Assembly (NCBI GenBank): GCA_002787615.1 | Contig: PCXJ01000029.1 | Location: 4,463 to 9,605 of the forward strand | Direction of reading: 5' to 3' | From: Alphaproteobacteria bacterium CG11_big_fil_rev_8_21_14_0_20_44_7 | GTDB taxonomy: Bacteria; Pseudomonadota; Alphaproteobacteria; Rickettsiales; 21-14-0-20-44-7 | DNA: 5,143 bases | Part shown: positions 1-5,143 of the stretch, one piece after another | How positions within the stretch are numbered: the stretch's first letter is position 1 | Layout: each line of letters begins with the position of its first letter | Translations under genes and position numbers: made by a program | Notes under the pieces: generated by a model | Seen by the model: the letters and a program-made list of their open reading frames with translations, nothing else | Told to the model about the DNA's origin: nothing | Databases searched by the model: none

Positions 1-485
1 TTATCAATAATTTATCGTTTAATCTCAAGGTAAAACCTCAAGAGTTGGAAGAGCGCGTATCTGCGGTGCAAGCGCAAGTTAAGGCTCTCGAAAAGCAATT
101 GGCCGAGGCGAAAAAGAAAGCTGCATTAGGTGGTGCGGGCGTTCCAAAAATTGACCCTGAGCAAATCGGTGAATTTAAATTTTACGGACATAAGTTTGAA
201 GGCTTAGAGCCAAACGATGTGCGCGGAATTGCTGAAGATTTGCGTAAGAAAGAGCCTGATGCGATAATTGCATTTTTTGGCGTGAATGAAGGTAAAATCT
301 CAATCGTAACTGCTGTGGGCGATAATGCAAAAGCAAAGCATGACGCGCCTTCATTGGTAAAAATTGCTTCTGAGGCTACAGGTGGTAAGGGCGGCGGCGG
401 CAGGCCGGAACTGGCACAGGCCGGTGGTGTTGAAGTGGACAAAATTGAAACAGCAATTGAGGCTGTGAAGGGTGAGATTGGTTGA
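1..485 (+). CDS. alaS: Alanine--tRNA ligase, C-terminal part (5' end outside window)
   Basis: Alanyl-tRNA synthetase charges tRNA-Ala with alanine in the cytoplasm. Only the last 160 codons are visible. The frame is open to the left edge (first full codon at 3), so the TTG at 45 is an internal codon and not the start. Visible residues about 12-42 are a Glu/Lys/Ala-rich coiled-coil stretch. From about 45 onward lies the C-Ala (DHHA1-type) domain, with its glycine-rich signature GGKGGGGRPELAQAGG at visible residues 127-142. The protein then ends GGVEVDKIETAIEAVKGEIG and a TGA stop, a normal length for the family. The catalytic and editing domains lie outside the window. The gene looks functional here, but a second, different alaS 3' end is stranded at 1338-1406. 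The tail attached now may therefore be an acquired replacement. The 51-base gap to the convergent pilin gene shows no clear terminator. Confidence 0.97.
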   Translation, partial: INNLSFNLKVKPQELEERVSAVQAQVKALEKQLAEAKKKAALGGAGVPKIDPEQIGEFKFYGHKFEGLEPNDVRGIAEDLRKKEPDAIIAFFGVNEGKISIVTAVGDNAKAKHDAPSLVKIASEATGGKGGGGRPELAQAGGVEVDKIETAIEAVKGEIG

Positions 486-501
486 TGAGATTTGCTTTTA
501 A

Positions 502-510
502 TTAGAAATC
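502..510. repeat. Left copy of 9-bp direct repeat TTAGAAATC
   Basis: TTAGAAATC occurs here, 16 bases after the alaS stop, and again in the same orientation at 1313-1321, 16 bases before the orphan alaS tail. The two copies bracket the whole pilin gene. The length and placement would fit a target-site duplication. The repeat is short and AT-rich, and I see no matching terminal inverted repeats just inside it, so it may be chance. Confidence 0.35.
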
Positions 511-536
511 GTATAGCTAGAGATAAGATTTGATAA

Positions 537-1289
537 TCAATATCTTTCAATCAGGTATATAAGCCTGCAATTTTTTCCTTCTTCGTCTGGCTTATATATA
601 GCAGTTCCAGAAGGGGTGTATGAGCAGGTGGTTAAAGCGCCTGCACCTTTTGTGTATGCCCGATTACCTCTGATTTTTCCGGTAGTTGGTAAGGAATCAT
701 CAATTTTTCCGTCCACAGCCGATAACGTATTAGAGTTAATGGATGGGCAGGCAGCATTGCATGCTCCGCTTTGATACTCTGCTAAAGCTAAAATATCTTC
801 GTTGCTTGGAGCTAAGCCGTCATTTAGAGGATTGCCATACAAAACACCTGTTTTGGCATAGTAAAAATCTGAGTTGTTAGCGCTAGTTTGATCTTCATCC
901 CTGAGTGCATAATAACCAATGATATAGTAATGTTGTTCAATGTCTTTGTATGTAGTGTCACGAAGATCTTCCCAAAAATTTCCTACTTCGTCAGAATTCC
1001 ACTCAATATTGCCATCTCCATCCCCGTCTGAGGCTCCGCCCAGCATAGCGACTCTTCTACTGAAATCTCCAGGTTTCTGATTAAACCTTTGACGGAACTC
1101 ATCATAAGAGAATTTAATGGCTTCTAATTCTCTTATATATGTGTGAGATTTAGCACTCTCAATCAAGCCCTGTGCTACTAAAATTCCGCCGATGAGTAGG
1201 CCGATTATGACGAGGACGATGGAAAGCTCAACGAGCGTAAAGCCTGATTTTTTGTATGGGCTTGGGAGCTTTCTCACTCTGGATTTCAT
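537..1289 (-). CDS. Type IV prepilin-like protein with N-terminal methylation motif
   Basis: This is a predicted exported pilin or pseudopilin of 250 residues. A basic leader (residues 1-16) ends in KKSG, followed by FTLVELSIVLVIIGLLIGG. This is the classic prepilin peptidase site with cleavage after G16, F17 as the mature N-terminus, E21 at mature position +5, and a hydrophobic assembly helix to about residue 38. The globular part has an Asp-rich loop DGDGDGNIEW (88-97) resembling an EF-hand calcium loop, then NFWEDL. It also has KIDDSLPTTGK (195-205) and four cysteines (177, 181, 222, 241) that could form disulfides. The first two of these motifs recall a family of pilin-like proteins that I associate with uncultured alphaproteobacteria. 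I chose the ATG at 1289 because the leader then has normal prepilin length; the frame is open to a TTG at 1334. There is no clear Shine-Dalgarno sequence. TATGAT at 1307-1302 could be a -10 box, but no good -35 is present. No pilus assembly gene is nearby, and the gene sits alone between two alaS 3' ends. Its role in a pilus, secretion or adhesion is unknown. Confidence 0.88.
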   Translation of the reverse strand: MKSRVRKLPSPYKKSGFTLVELSIVLVIIGLLIGGILVAQGLIESAKSHTYIRELEAIKFSYDEFRQRFNQKPGDFSRRVAMLGGASDGDGDGNIEWNSDEVGNFWEDLRDTTYKDIEQHYYIIGYYALRDEDQTSANNSDFYYAKTGVLYGNPLNDGLAPSNEDILALAEYQSGACNAACPSINSNTLSAVDGKIDDSLPTTGKIRGNRAYTKGAGALTTCSYTPSGTAIYKPDEEGKNCRLIYLIERY

Positions 1290-1312
1290 AGCAAATAAGA
1301 TATCATAAACAT

Positions 1313-1321
1313 TTAGAAATC
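1313..1321. repeat. Right copy of 9-bp direct repeat TTAGAAATC
   Basis: This is an exact copy of 502-510 in the same orientation, located just upstream of the 5' end of the pilin gene and 16 bases before the orphan alaS tail. See the left copy for the interpretation and its limits. Confidence 0.35.
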
Positions 1322-1337
1322 CAACCAAAATCAATCC

Positions 1338-1406
1338 GTGCAGGCTGGCGGTGTTGATGAAGCCCAGATTGAGGCTGCAATAAGCAAAGTCAAAGAATCG
1401 CTCTAA
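1338..1406 (+). pseudogene. Orphan second alaS 3' end (22 codons plus stop)
   Basis: Read from 1338, this encodes VQA followed by GGVDEAQIEAAISKVKESL and then TAA. It aligns without gaps to the end of the intact alaS (QA, then GGVEVDKIETAIEAVKGEIG): 11 of 22 residues are identical by my count and the stop falls one codon earlier. At DNA level the first part is closest: 417-433 and 1341-1357 match at 15 of 17 bases. Similarity ends abruptly at about 1338, because the sequence to the left matches neither alaS nor any other gene I recognise. No synthetase body precedes it, so it is a remnant and not a gene. The two tails are too different to be a recent tandem duplication. One of them probably came from another lineage or from a long-separated copy. 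The position next to the downstream promoter and gene suggests that this is the ancestral tail, which is an inference. Confidence 0.85.
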
Positions 1407-1412
1407 AAAGCC

Positions 1413-1441
1413 TTGACATAAGAGTTAACTTTCCTTAATAA
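1413..1441 (+). promoter_or_regulatory. Putative sigma-70-type promoter for the acidic hypothetical gene
   Basis: A perfect -35 hexamer, TTGACA (1413-1418), is followed after exactly 17 bases by TAATAA (1436-1441), a weak -10 match (3 of 6). Transcription would start about seven bases later, at or next to the ATG at 1448. No Shine-Dalgarno sequence lies before that ATG, so a leaderless or near-leaderless mRNA is likely if this promoter is real. The promoter begins seven bases after the orphan alaS stop. Confidence 0.5.
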
Positions 1442-1447
1442 GCTCTG

Positions 1448-1837
1448 ATGAAAACAGATATTGAAACACTTAATCGCGCTTGTGCATTGGCACTTTTATT
1501 AATTTCGCAAGGCGAAGTAAAAGCAGTGCCTGATCTGGAGAGTGGCGGCGCGGAAATTGGGGTGACCGTTGTAGCGGATTATAGCGCTGCAAGATTTGTG
1601 CCCGATATTATCAAAAGCATTCCGGCTGATGAGGTAGCAAAAGAGCTGATGGCAATGGCGCAGGAGCTTGAGTTGAAACTGGAATTTGATGCGAATGGAA
1701 ATGAAATTTTTGTATTTTCTGATGATAGCGAAGATTTATGGGCTGGAATTGAAGAAATTCTGGCGGATATATCTGACTATTTAAATCTTCCAGTACAAAT
1801 TCCTAATACAAAACAGTCATTTATTGGGCTTTCTTAA
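1448..1837 (+). CDS. Acidic hypothetical protein
   Basis: This encodes a protein of 129 residues that I do not recognise. It is strongly acidic, with clusters such as DDSED (91-95) and a Glu/Asp-rich C-terminal half, and has no Cys, no signal peptide and no membrane segment. It is therefore probably a soluble cytoplasmic protein. The N-terminal part (residues 1-20) looks like an amphipathic helix. The middle reads as alternating helices and short strands (AEIGVTVVADY, then LELKLEFDANGNEIFVFSD), and the last third as a helix (AGIEEILADISDYL). The ATG at 1448 is the only plausible start. No Shine-Dalgarno sequence precedes it, but a TTGACA-type promoter does. Its stop lies one base from the stop of the convergent dapB. 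The coherent composition and good promoter context argue that it is real. No function can be assigned. Confidence 0.75.
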   Translation: MKTDIETLNRACALALLLISQGEVKAVPDLESGGAEIGVTVVADYSAARFVPDIIKSIPADEVAKELMAMAQELELKLEFDANGNEIFVFSDDSEDLWAGIEEILADISDYLNLPVQIPNTKQSFIGLS

Positions 1838-1838
1838 C

Positions 1839-2567
1839 CTATAACTTTAACATATCCTGCATGGTGTAAAAGCCGTTTGGCTGGGTGTTTGCCCAGATTG
1901 CGGCGCGGATTGCCCCTTGTGCATAGATTGCGCGGCTGGAAGATTTATGCGTCAGCTCAATGCGGTCAGAGTCACCTGCGAAAATTGCAGTATGGTCACC
2001 AATTACAGAACCTCCGCGTAAAGTGGCGAATCCGATATCACCTTTTGCTCGCGCTCCGGTAATTCCTTCTCTCGATAAAACCTGCTTATTTTTCAGCTCA
2101 ATCCTGCGTCCGCGCGCCGCTGCTTCACCCATAGCCAGCGCCGTGCCGCTTGGAGCATCAACCTTATGTCGGTGATGCATTTCCACAATTTCAATATCAT
2201 ATTCATCACCGAGAATTGATGCCGCTTTTTCAATTAGCGAATTCAGCAAATTCACACCAATGCTCATATTTGGTGACCAAAAAATTCGCGTATTTGTAGC
2301 ATAGGATTTCAGGCGCGCAAATTCCTCATCATTAAATCCGGTTGTGCCGATGATGTGGGTGCGGTTATATTTCTTATTCATTTCAGCAAAAGACAAGGTT
2401 GCAAGCGGTGCGGTGAAATCAATCAGTGCATCGGAAGCTTCGATTAACGCTTCAATATCATCATCTTTATCTGCGCCGCCGGACAAAACCACATCTTCCA
2501 TAGCAGCAATTTCTGCCATCAAAGTTTGTCCCATGCGCCCAGTATTTCCTAAAATTCCGATTTTCAT
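1839..2567 (-). CDS. dapB: 4-hydroxy-tetrahydrodipicolinate reductase
   Basis: DapB reduces the dihydrodipicolinate-pathway intermediate with NAD(P)H in the cytoplasm, towards diaminopimelate (peptidoglycan) and lysine. Counted from the ATG at 2567 it has 242 residues, on the short side of the usual range. It opens with MKIGILGNTGRMG, the Rossmann dinucleotide loop (GxxGxMG at 7-13). IGTTGF (73-78) lines the active site, and SPNMSIGVN follows at 98-106. The family signature EMHHRHKVDAPSGTA (129-143) carries the catalytic His131 and Lys135. All key residues are present. An in-frame ATG at 2585 and a TTG at 2588 would add MVNSNN or MMVNSNN. I prefer 2567 because homologues start right at the first strand, but neither start has a Shine-Dalgarno sequence. 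It follows dnaJ by 42 bases on the same strand and is probably cotranscribed with it. A heptamer repeat fills that gap. No terminator is seen after its stop, which faces the stop of the hypothetical gene. Confidence 0.97.
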   Translation of the reverse strand: MKIGILGNTGRMGQTLMAEIAAMEDVVLSGGADKDDDIEALIEASDALIDFTAPLATLSFAEMNKKYNRTHIIGTTGFNDEEFARLKSYATNTRIFWSPNMSIGVNLLNSLIEKAASILGDEYDIEIVEMHHRHKVDAPSGTALAMGEAAARGRRIELKNKQVLSREGITGARAKGDIGFATLRGGSVIGDHTAIFAGDSDRIELTHKSSSRAIYAQGAIRAAIWANTQPNGFYTMQDMLKL

Positions 2568-2573
2568 ATTATT

Positions 2574-2608
2574 ACTATTAACCATCAACCATCAACTATC
2601 AACTAAAA
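2574..2608. repeat. Imperfect heptamer tandem repeat between dnaJ and dapB
   Basis: Five consecutive 7-base units on the + strand read ACTATTA, ACCATCA, ACCATCA, ACTATCA and ACTAAAA. The three central units are nearly identical and the outer ones degenerate. The tract fills nearly all of the dnaJ-dapB gap. In the dapB sense it reads TGATAGT, TGATGGT, TGATGGT, TAATAGT and supplies two ATG codons. One (2592-2590) opens a four-codon mini-ORF ending in TAA at 2578. The other (2585-2583) is in frame with dapB. Seven is not a multiple of three, so gain or loss of a unit would change the frame of any start upstream of it. Confidence 0.8.
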
Positions 2609-2609
2609 A

Positions 2610-3749
2610 TCAGCTTTCCCATAAATCTTTGACTTTCTTAAAGAAACCCTCTGATTCAGGGCTGGTTTTTTCGCCACAGGATTTGTCAAATTCTTCAAGC
2701 AGCGCTTTTTGTTTCTTAGTCAGGTTTTTTGGTGTCTCAATCGCTGTGTGAATATACATATCACCACGGCTGGAAGATTGAAGTACCTTCATCCCCTTGC
2801 TTTTGAGGCGGAATTTCTCACCACTTTGCGTGCCTGCGGGAATGGTTACTTTGGCTTTTTTGCCCTCAATTGTCGGCACTTCTATTGTTCCGCCCAATGC
2901 GGCGCAGGTCATTTTGATAGGCACTCTTACATGTAAATCATCATCATCACGTTTGTAAATTGGGTGGCTTTTGACTGATATAAAAATGTATAAATCGCCC
3001 GCTTGCCCGCCACGGATGCCTTCCTCACCTTCTCCGGCAAGGCGGATGCGTGTGCCTTCTTCAACTCCGGCTGGGATGCTGACCGAAAGGGTTTTGTCTT
3101 TTTTAACCCTGCCGCTGCCGCCGCATTTTGAGCATGGGTTTTTGATAACTTTTCCGGCGCCGTTGCAACTATGGCAGGTGCGCTCGATGGTAAAAAATCC
3201 TTGTTGGACGCGAGTTCTACCGCTGCCGCCGCAAGTTGAGCAATTATCAACTGCTTCGCCATCCTTTGAACCGGTGGAGTTGCATTTGTCACATTCGTCA
3301 AAGGTGTTGACGCGAATTTCTTTTTTAGTGCCGTTGAATGCGTCTTCGAGGCCAATTTCCATATTATAGCGCAAGTCTGAGCCGCGATTATTCGCTTTGG
3401 CTGCGCCGCTTCCGCCGCCCATTCCACCAAAACCGCCAAATCCGCCGCCGCCGAATAAATCTTCAAATATATCAGAGAAGTTTGAGGCATATTCGCGTCC
3501 GCTATGGCCGCCACTCATGCCGCCTTCAAAAGCTGCGTGCCCGAATTGGTCGTAAGCTGAGCGTTTCTGCGGGTCTTTAAGGACTTCATAAGCTTCGGAG
3601 AGCTCTTTGAACTTTTCCTCAGATTCTTTATCATCCGGATTTTGGTCGGGGTGATATTTGATAGCAAGCTTGCGATAAGCCTTTTTTATTTCCTCTGCAT
3701 TAGCATCTTTTGCAACGCCGAGAATTTTATAATAATCATTTTTTGCCAT
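2610..3749 (-). CDS. dnaJ: Chaperone protein DnaJ (Hsp40, type I)
   Basis: DnaJ binds unfolded proteins, passes them to DnaK and triggers ATP hydrolysis by DnaK. At 379 residues it is full length for a type I Hsp40. The J domain spans about 4-70, with the essential HPD at 33-35. A Gly/Phe-rich linker runs from about 75 to 115. The zinc domain has four CxxCxGxG repeats whose cysteine pairs are at 153/156, 170/173, 192/195 and 206/209, all intact. The C-terminal substrate-binding and dimerisation domains follow from about 215 to the end. The ATG at 3749 gives the canonical start [12 protein letters not shown] and has a purine-rich Shine-Dalgarno sequence five bases upstream. dnaK lies 119 bases upstream on the same strand, with a hairpin between them, and dapB lies 42 bases downstream. 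This order fits one operon. Nothing is broken or unusual in the protein. Confidence 0.99.
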   Translation of the reverse strand: MAKNDYYKILGVAKDANAEEIKKAYRKLAIKYHPDQNPDDKESEEKFKELSEAYEVLKDPQKRSAYDQFGHAAFEGGMSGGHSGREYASNFSDIFEDLFGGGGFGGFGGMGGGSGAAKANNRGSDLRYNMEIGLEDAFNGTKKEIRVNTFDECDKCNSTGSKDGEAVDNCSTCGGSGRTRVQQGFFTIERTCHSCNGAGKVIKNPCSKCGGSGRVKKDKTLSVSIPAGVEEGTRIRLAGEGEEGIRGGQAGDLYIFISVKSHPIYKRDDDDLHVRVPIKMTCAALGGTIEVPTIEGKKAKVTIPAGTQSGEKFRLKSKGMKVLQSSSRGDMYIHTAIETPKNLTKKQKALLEEFDKSCGEKTSPESEGFFKKVKDLWES

Positions 3750-3754
3750 CGTAA

Positions 3755-3763
3755 CTTCTTCTT
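3755..3763 (-). promoter_or_regulatory. Ribosome binding site of dnaJ
   Basis: On the minus strand AAGAAGAAG ends five bases before the dnaJ ATG. It is purine-rich with partial Shine-Dalgarno complementarity, and it supports the chosen start. It contrasts with dapB and the acidic hypothetical gene, neither of which has such a site. Confidence 0.55.
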
Positions 3764-3785
3764 AAAATTTGCCCCTAAAAATCTC

Positions 3786-3806
3786 ATCCCCGCAATAAGC
3801 GGGGAT
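3786..3806 (-). promoter_or_regulatory. GC-rich hairpin in the dnaK-dnaJ gap
   Basis: ATCCCCGC (3786-3793), a 5-base loop (AATAA on the + strand) and GCGGGGAT (3799-3806) form a perfect 8-bp stem. In the dnaK-to-dnaJ transcript it lies 62 bases after the dnaK stop and 36 bases before the dnaJ ATG. It is followed by GAGA and then five U. That makes it a poor but possible intrinsic terminator or attenuator. Alternatively it could protect upstream dnaK mRNA from 3' decay, giving more DnaK than DnaJ. The core TCATCCCCGC...GCGGGGAT also resembles the short dispersed palindromes common in proteobacterial genomes, so it may be one copy of a REP-like family. Confidence 0.7.
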
Positions 3807-3868
3807 TGAATCATTGTTTCCTATCAATATTTTGCACTTCTAGGAAGGATAAATTGAATAGTATTGAT

Positions 3869-5143
3869 CTATCCCGTCTTTTTCTCGTTGTTATCTTCAT
3901 CAACTTCTTCAAAATCTGCATCGACGACTTTTTCGCCATCCTGATTATCAGGATTTGAGGCTTCCGCCGCGCCTTCAGCTTCTCCGGCTTCTTGCTGTGC
4001 TTTATACATAACTTCACCGATTTTCATTGAGGCTTCAGTGAGCGTTTGAGTTTTCTCTTTAATTTCATCAGCAGAAGCTTGGTCATTGGCTAAAGCTTCT
4101 TTTAAATCGCTCAAAGCTGATTCAATCTTTGCCTTATCCTCATCAGATACTTTGTCGCCATAATCCGCAACCGCTTTTTCGGTGGAATAAACAAGCTGGT
4201 CGGCGTGATTTCTTGCCTCGGTGACTTCGCGTTTTTTCTTATCCTCATCGGCATTAGCTTCGGCCTCTTTGACCATTTCATTAATTTCATCATCGCTCAA
4301 GCCGCCTGATGCTTGGATGCGGATTTGCTGCTCTTGCCCGCTCGCCTTATCTTTGGCAGAAACATGGACAATGCCGTTGGCATCAATATCAAACGTAACC
4401 TCGATTTGCGGCTCACCACGGCGGGCAGGGGGGATGCCTTCAAGGTTGAATTGACCAAGGATTTTGTTATCGCTGGCCATTTCGCGCTCGCCCTGAAAAA
4501 CTCTGATAGTAACCGCGTTCTGGTTATCATCAGCGGTTGAGAATACCTGACTTTTCTTAGTTGGGATGGTTGTGTTGCGGTCAATCAGGCGGGTGAATAC
4601 GCCACCTAAAGTTTCGATACCCAATGAAAGCGGAGTAACATCAAGTAGAAGCACATCTTTGATATCGCCTTGAAGTACGGCTGCCTGAATTGCAGCGCCG
4701 ATAGCCACAACTTCGTCCGGATTCACACCTTTATGCGGTTCTTTGCCGAAGAAGGCTTTTACTTCCTCAATGACGCGCGGCATACGGGTCATACCACCCA
4801 CCAGCACCACTTCGTCAATGTCGCTGGCTTTTAATCCGGCGTCCTTGAGGGCTTTTTTGCATGGTTCGATGGATTTTTTGATTAAATCTTCCACCAAACT
4901 TTCCAATTTTGCGCGATTGATTTTGATATTCAAATGCTTAGGGCCGCTTGCATCAGCCGTAATATAAGGCAGGTTAACATCAGTTTCAGTTGAACTTGAA
5001 AGCTCAATTTTCGCTTTTTCTGCGGCTTCTTTTAGGCGTTGTAGCGCCAATGGATCATTCTTGAGGTCAACACCTTGGTCTTTTTTGAAGGTATCGGCGA
5101 GATAATTCACGATGCGCATGTCAAAATCTTCACCACCAAGGAA
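3869..5143 (-). CDS. dnaK: Chaperone protein DnaK (Hsp70), N-terminus outside window
   Basis: DnaK is the ATP-driven Hsp70 that binds hydrophobic stretches of unfolded proteins, working with DnaJ and GrpE. The 424 visible codons run to a TAG stop; the frame is open through the right edge, so the first part of the ATPase domain is missing. The visible part begins [15 protein letters not shown]. The adenosine-binding motif VVLVGGMTR is at visible residues 112-120, with [17 protein letters not shown] after it. The interdomain linker [13 protein letters not shown] is at 153-165. The beta substrate-binding domain runs to about 275, followed by the helical lid and an acidic tail ending [20 protein letters not shown], a typical bacterial DnaK end. 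The ATG at 5119 is internal and is not the start. The gene is the first visible member of the dnaK-dnaJ-dapB run. Its promoter, and any heat-shock control, lies outside the window. Confidence 0.99.
   Translation of the reverse strand, partial: FLGGEDFDMRIVNYLADTFKKDQGVDLKNDPLALQRLKEAAEKAKIELSSSTETDVNLPYITADASGPKHLNIKINRAKLESLVEDLIKKSIEPCKKALKDAGLKASDIDEVVLVGGMTRMPRVIEEVKAFFGKEPHKGVNPDEVVAIGAAIQAAVLQGDIKDVLLLDVTPLSLGIETLGGVFTRLIDRNTTIPTKKSQVFSTADDNQNAVTIRVFQGEREMASDNKILGQFNLEGIPPARRGEPQIEVTFDIDANGIVHVSAKDKASGQEQQIRIQASGGLSDDEINEMVKEAEANADEDKKKREVTEARNHADQLVYSTEKAVADYGDKVSDEDKAKIESALSDLKEALANDQASADEIKEKTQTLTEASMKIGEVMYKAQQEAGEAEGAAEASNPDNQDGEKVVDADFEEVDEDNNEKKTG

Noticed and set aside
45..47. 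TTG as the start of a small 146-residue protein
   Set aside because: The frame is open to the left edge and the upstream codons (INNLSFNLKVKPQE) continue the alaS protein.
475..493. Terminal inverted repeat of the cassette (GATTG...GATTT at the left, with a similar reverse complement near 1316-1337)
   Set aside because: Only two 5-base blocks with unequal spacing agree, which is at chance level in this AT-rich sequence.
182..550. Open frame of 122 codons antisense to alaS
   Set aside because: It is the reverse-strand shadow of alaS; its Ser/Pro-rich product reflects the glycine-rich C-Ala domain read backwards.
1302..1330. Promoter for the pilin gene (TATGAT as -10)
   Set aside because: The -10 match is good, but the best -35 candidates are poor or wrongly spaced (TTGGTT at 15 bases, TTGATT at 21 bases), so I did not list it as a feature.
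1881..1896. Inverted repeat CTGGG/CCCAG as a terminator of the acidic hypothetical gene
   Set aside because: It has only a 5-bp stem, lies inside the dapB coding region, and no T-run follows it.
2344..2751. Plus-strand open frame crossing the dapB-dnaJ junction
   Set aside because: It overlaps the coding regions of two certain genes on the other strand, is Ser-rich, and has no recognisable domain or start signal.
2927..3514. Long open frame of 195 codons on the minus strand inside dnaJ
   Set aside because: It is entirely within dnaJ in another frame, and its product is low-complexity Ala/Lys-rich sequence produced by the Gly/Cys-rich dnaJ coding region. DnaJ is certain.

Overview
The window looks like chromosomal DNA of an alphaproteobacterium with low-to-moderate GC content. 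The basis is the sequence of the housekeeping proteins and the gene order; I cannot name the lineage from sequence alone. It splits into a left half on the + strand, with a break in it (positions 1-1837), and a right half that is an ordinary minus-strand chaperone/lysine operon (1839-5143).

Left half: the window opens inside alaS (alanyl-tRNA synthetase) and shows its last 160 codons, ending at a normal stop at 485. Tail-to-tail with it lies a minus-strand gene (537-1289) for a type IV prepilin-like secreted protein with a calcium-loop-like motif. Just beyond the 5' end of that gene, at 1338-1406, is a second, different copy of the last 22 codons of alaS with its own stop codon, orphaned from any synthetase body. 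So the pilin gene sits between two divergent alaS 3' ends. This is the most interesting feature of the window. It suggests that a cassette carrying a replacement alaS tail plus a pilin gene entered the 3' end of alaS and left the old tail stranded. A 9-bp direct repeat (502-510 and 1313-1321) also brackets the pilin gene. Right after the orphan tail come a promoter-like sequence and an acidic protein of unknown function (1448-1837), possibly translated from a leaderless mRNA.

Right half: reading leftward on the minus strand are dnaK (cut by the window edge, 424 codons visible), dnaJ (complete) and dapB (complete). DnaK and DnaJ form the Hsp70 folding machine. DapB is the second committed step of diaminopimelate/lysine synthesis and probably rides on the same transcript. 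A perfect 8-bp GC-rich hairpin sits in the dnaK-dnaJ gap, and a heptamer tandem repeat fills the dnaJ-dapB gap and overlaps possible dapB start codons. dapB and the acidic hypothetical gene converge with one base between their stop codons.

There is no gene-free stretch longer than about 120 bases. No rRNA, tRNA, CRISPR array, recombinase or complete insertion sequence is visible.
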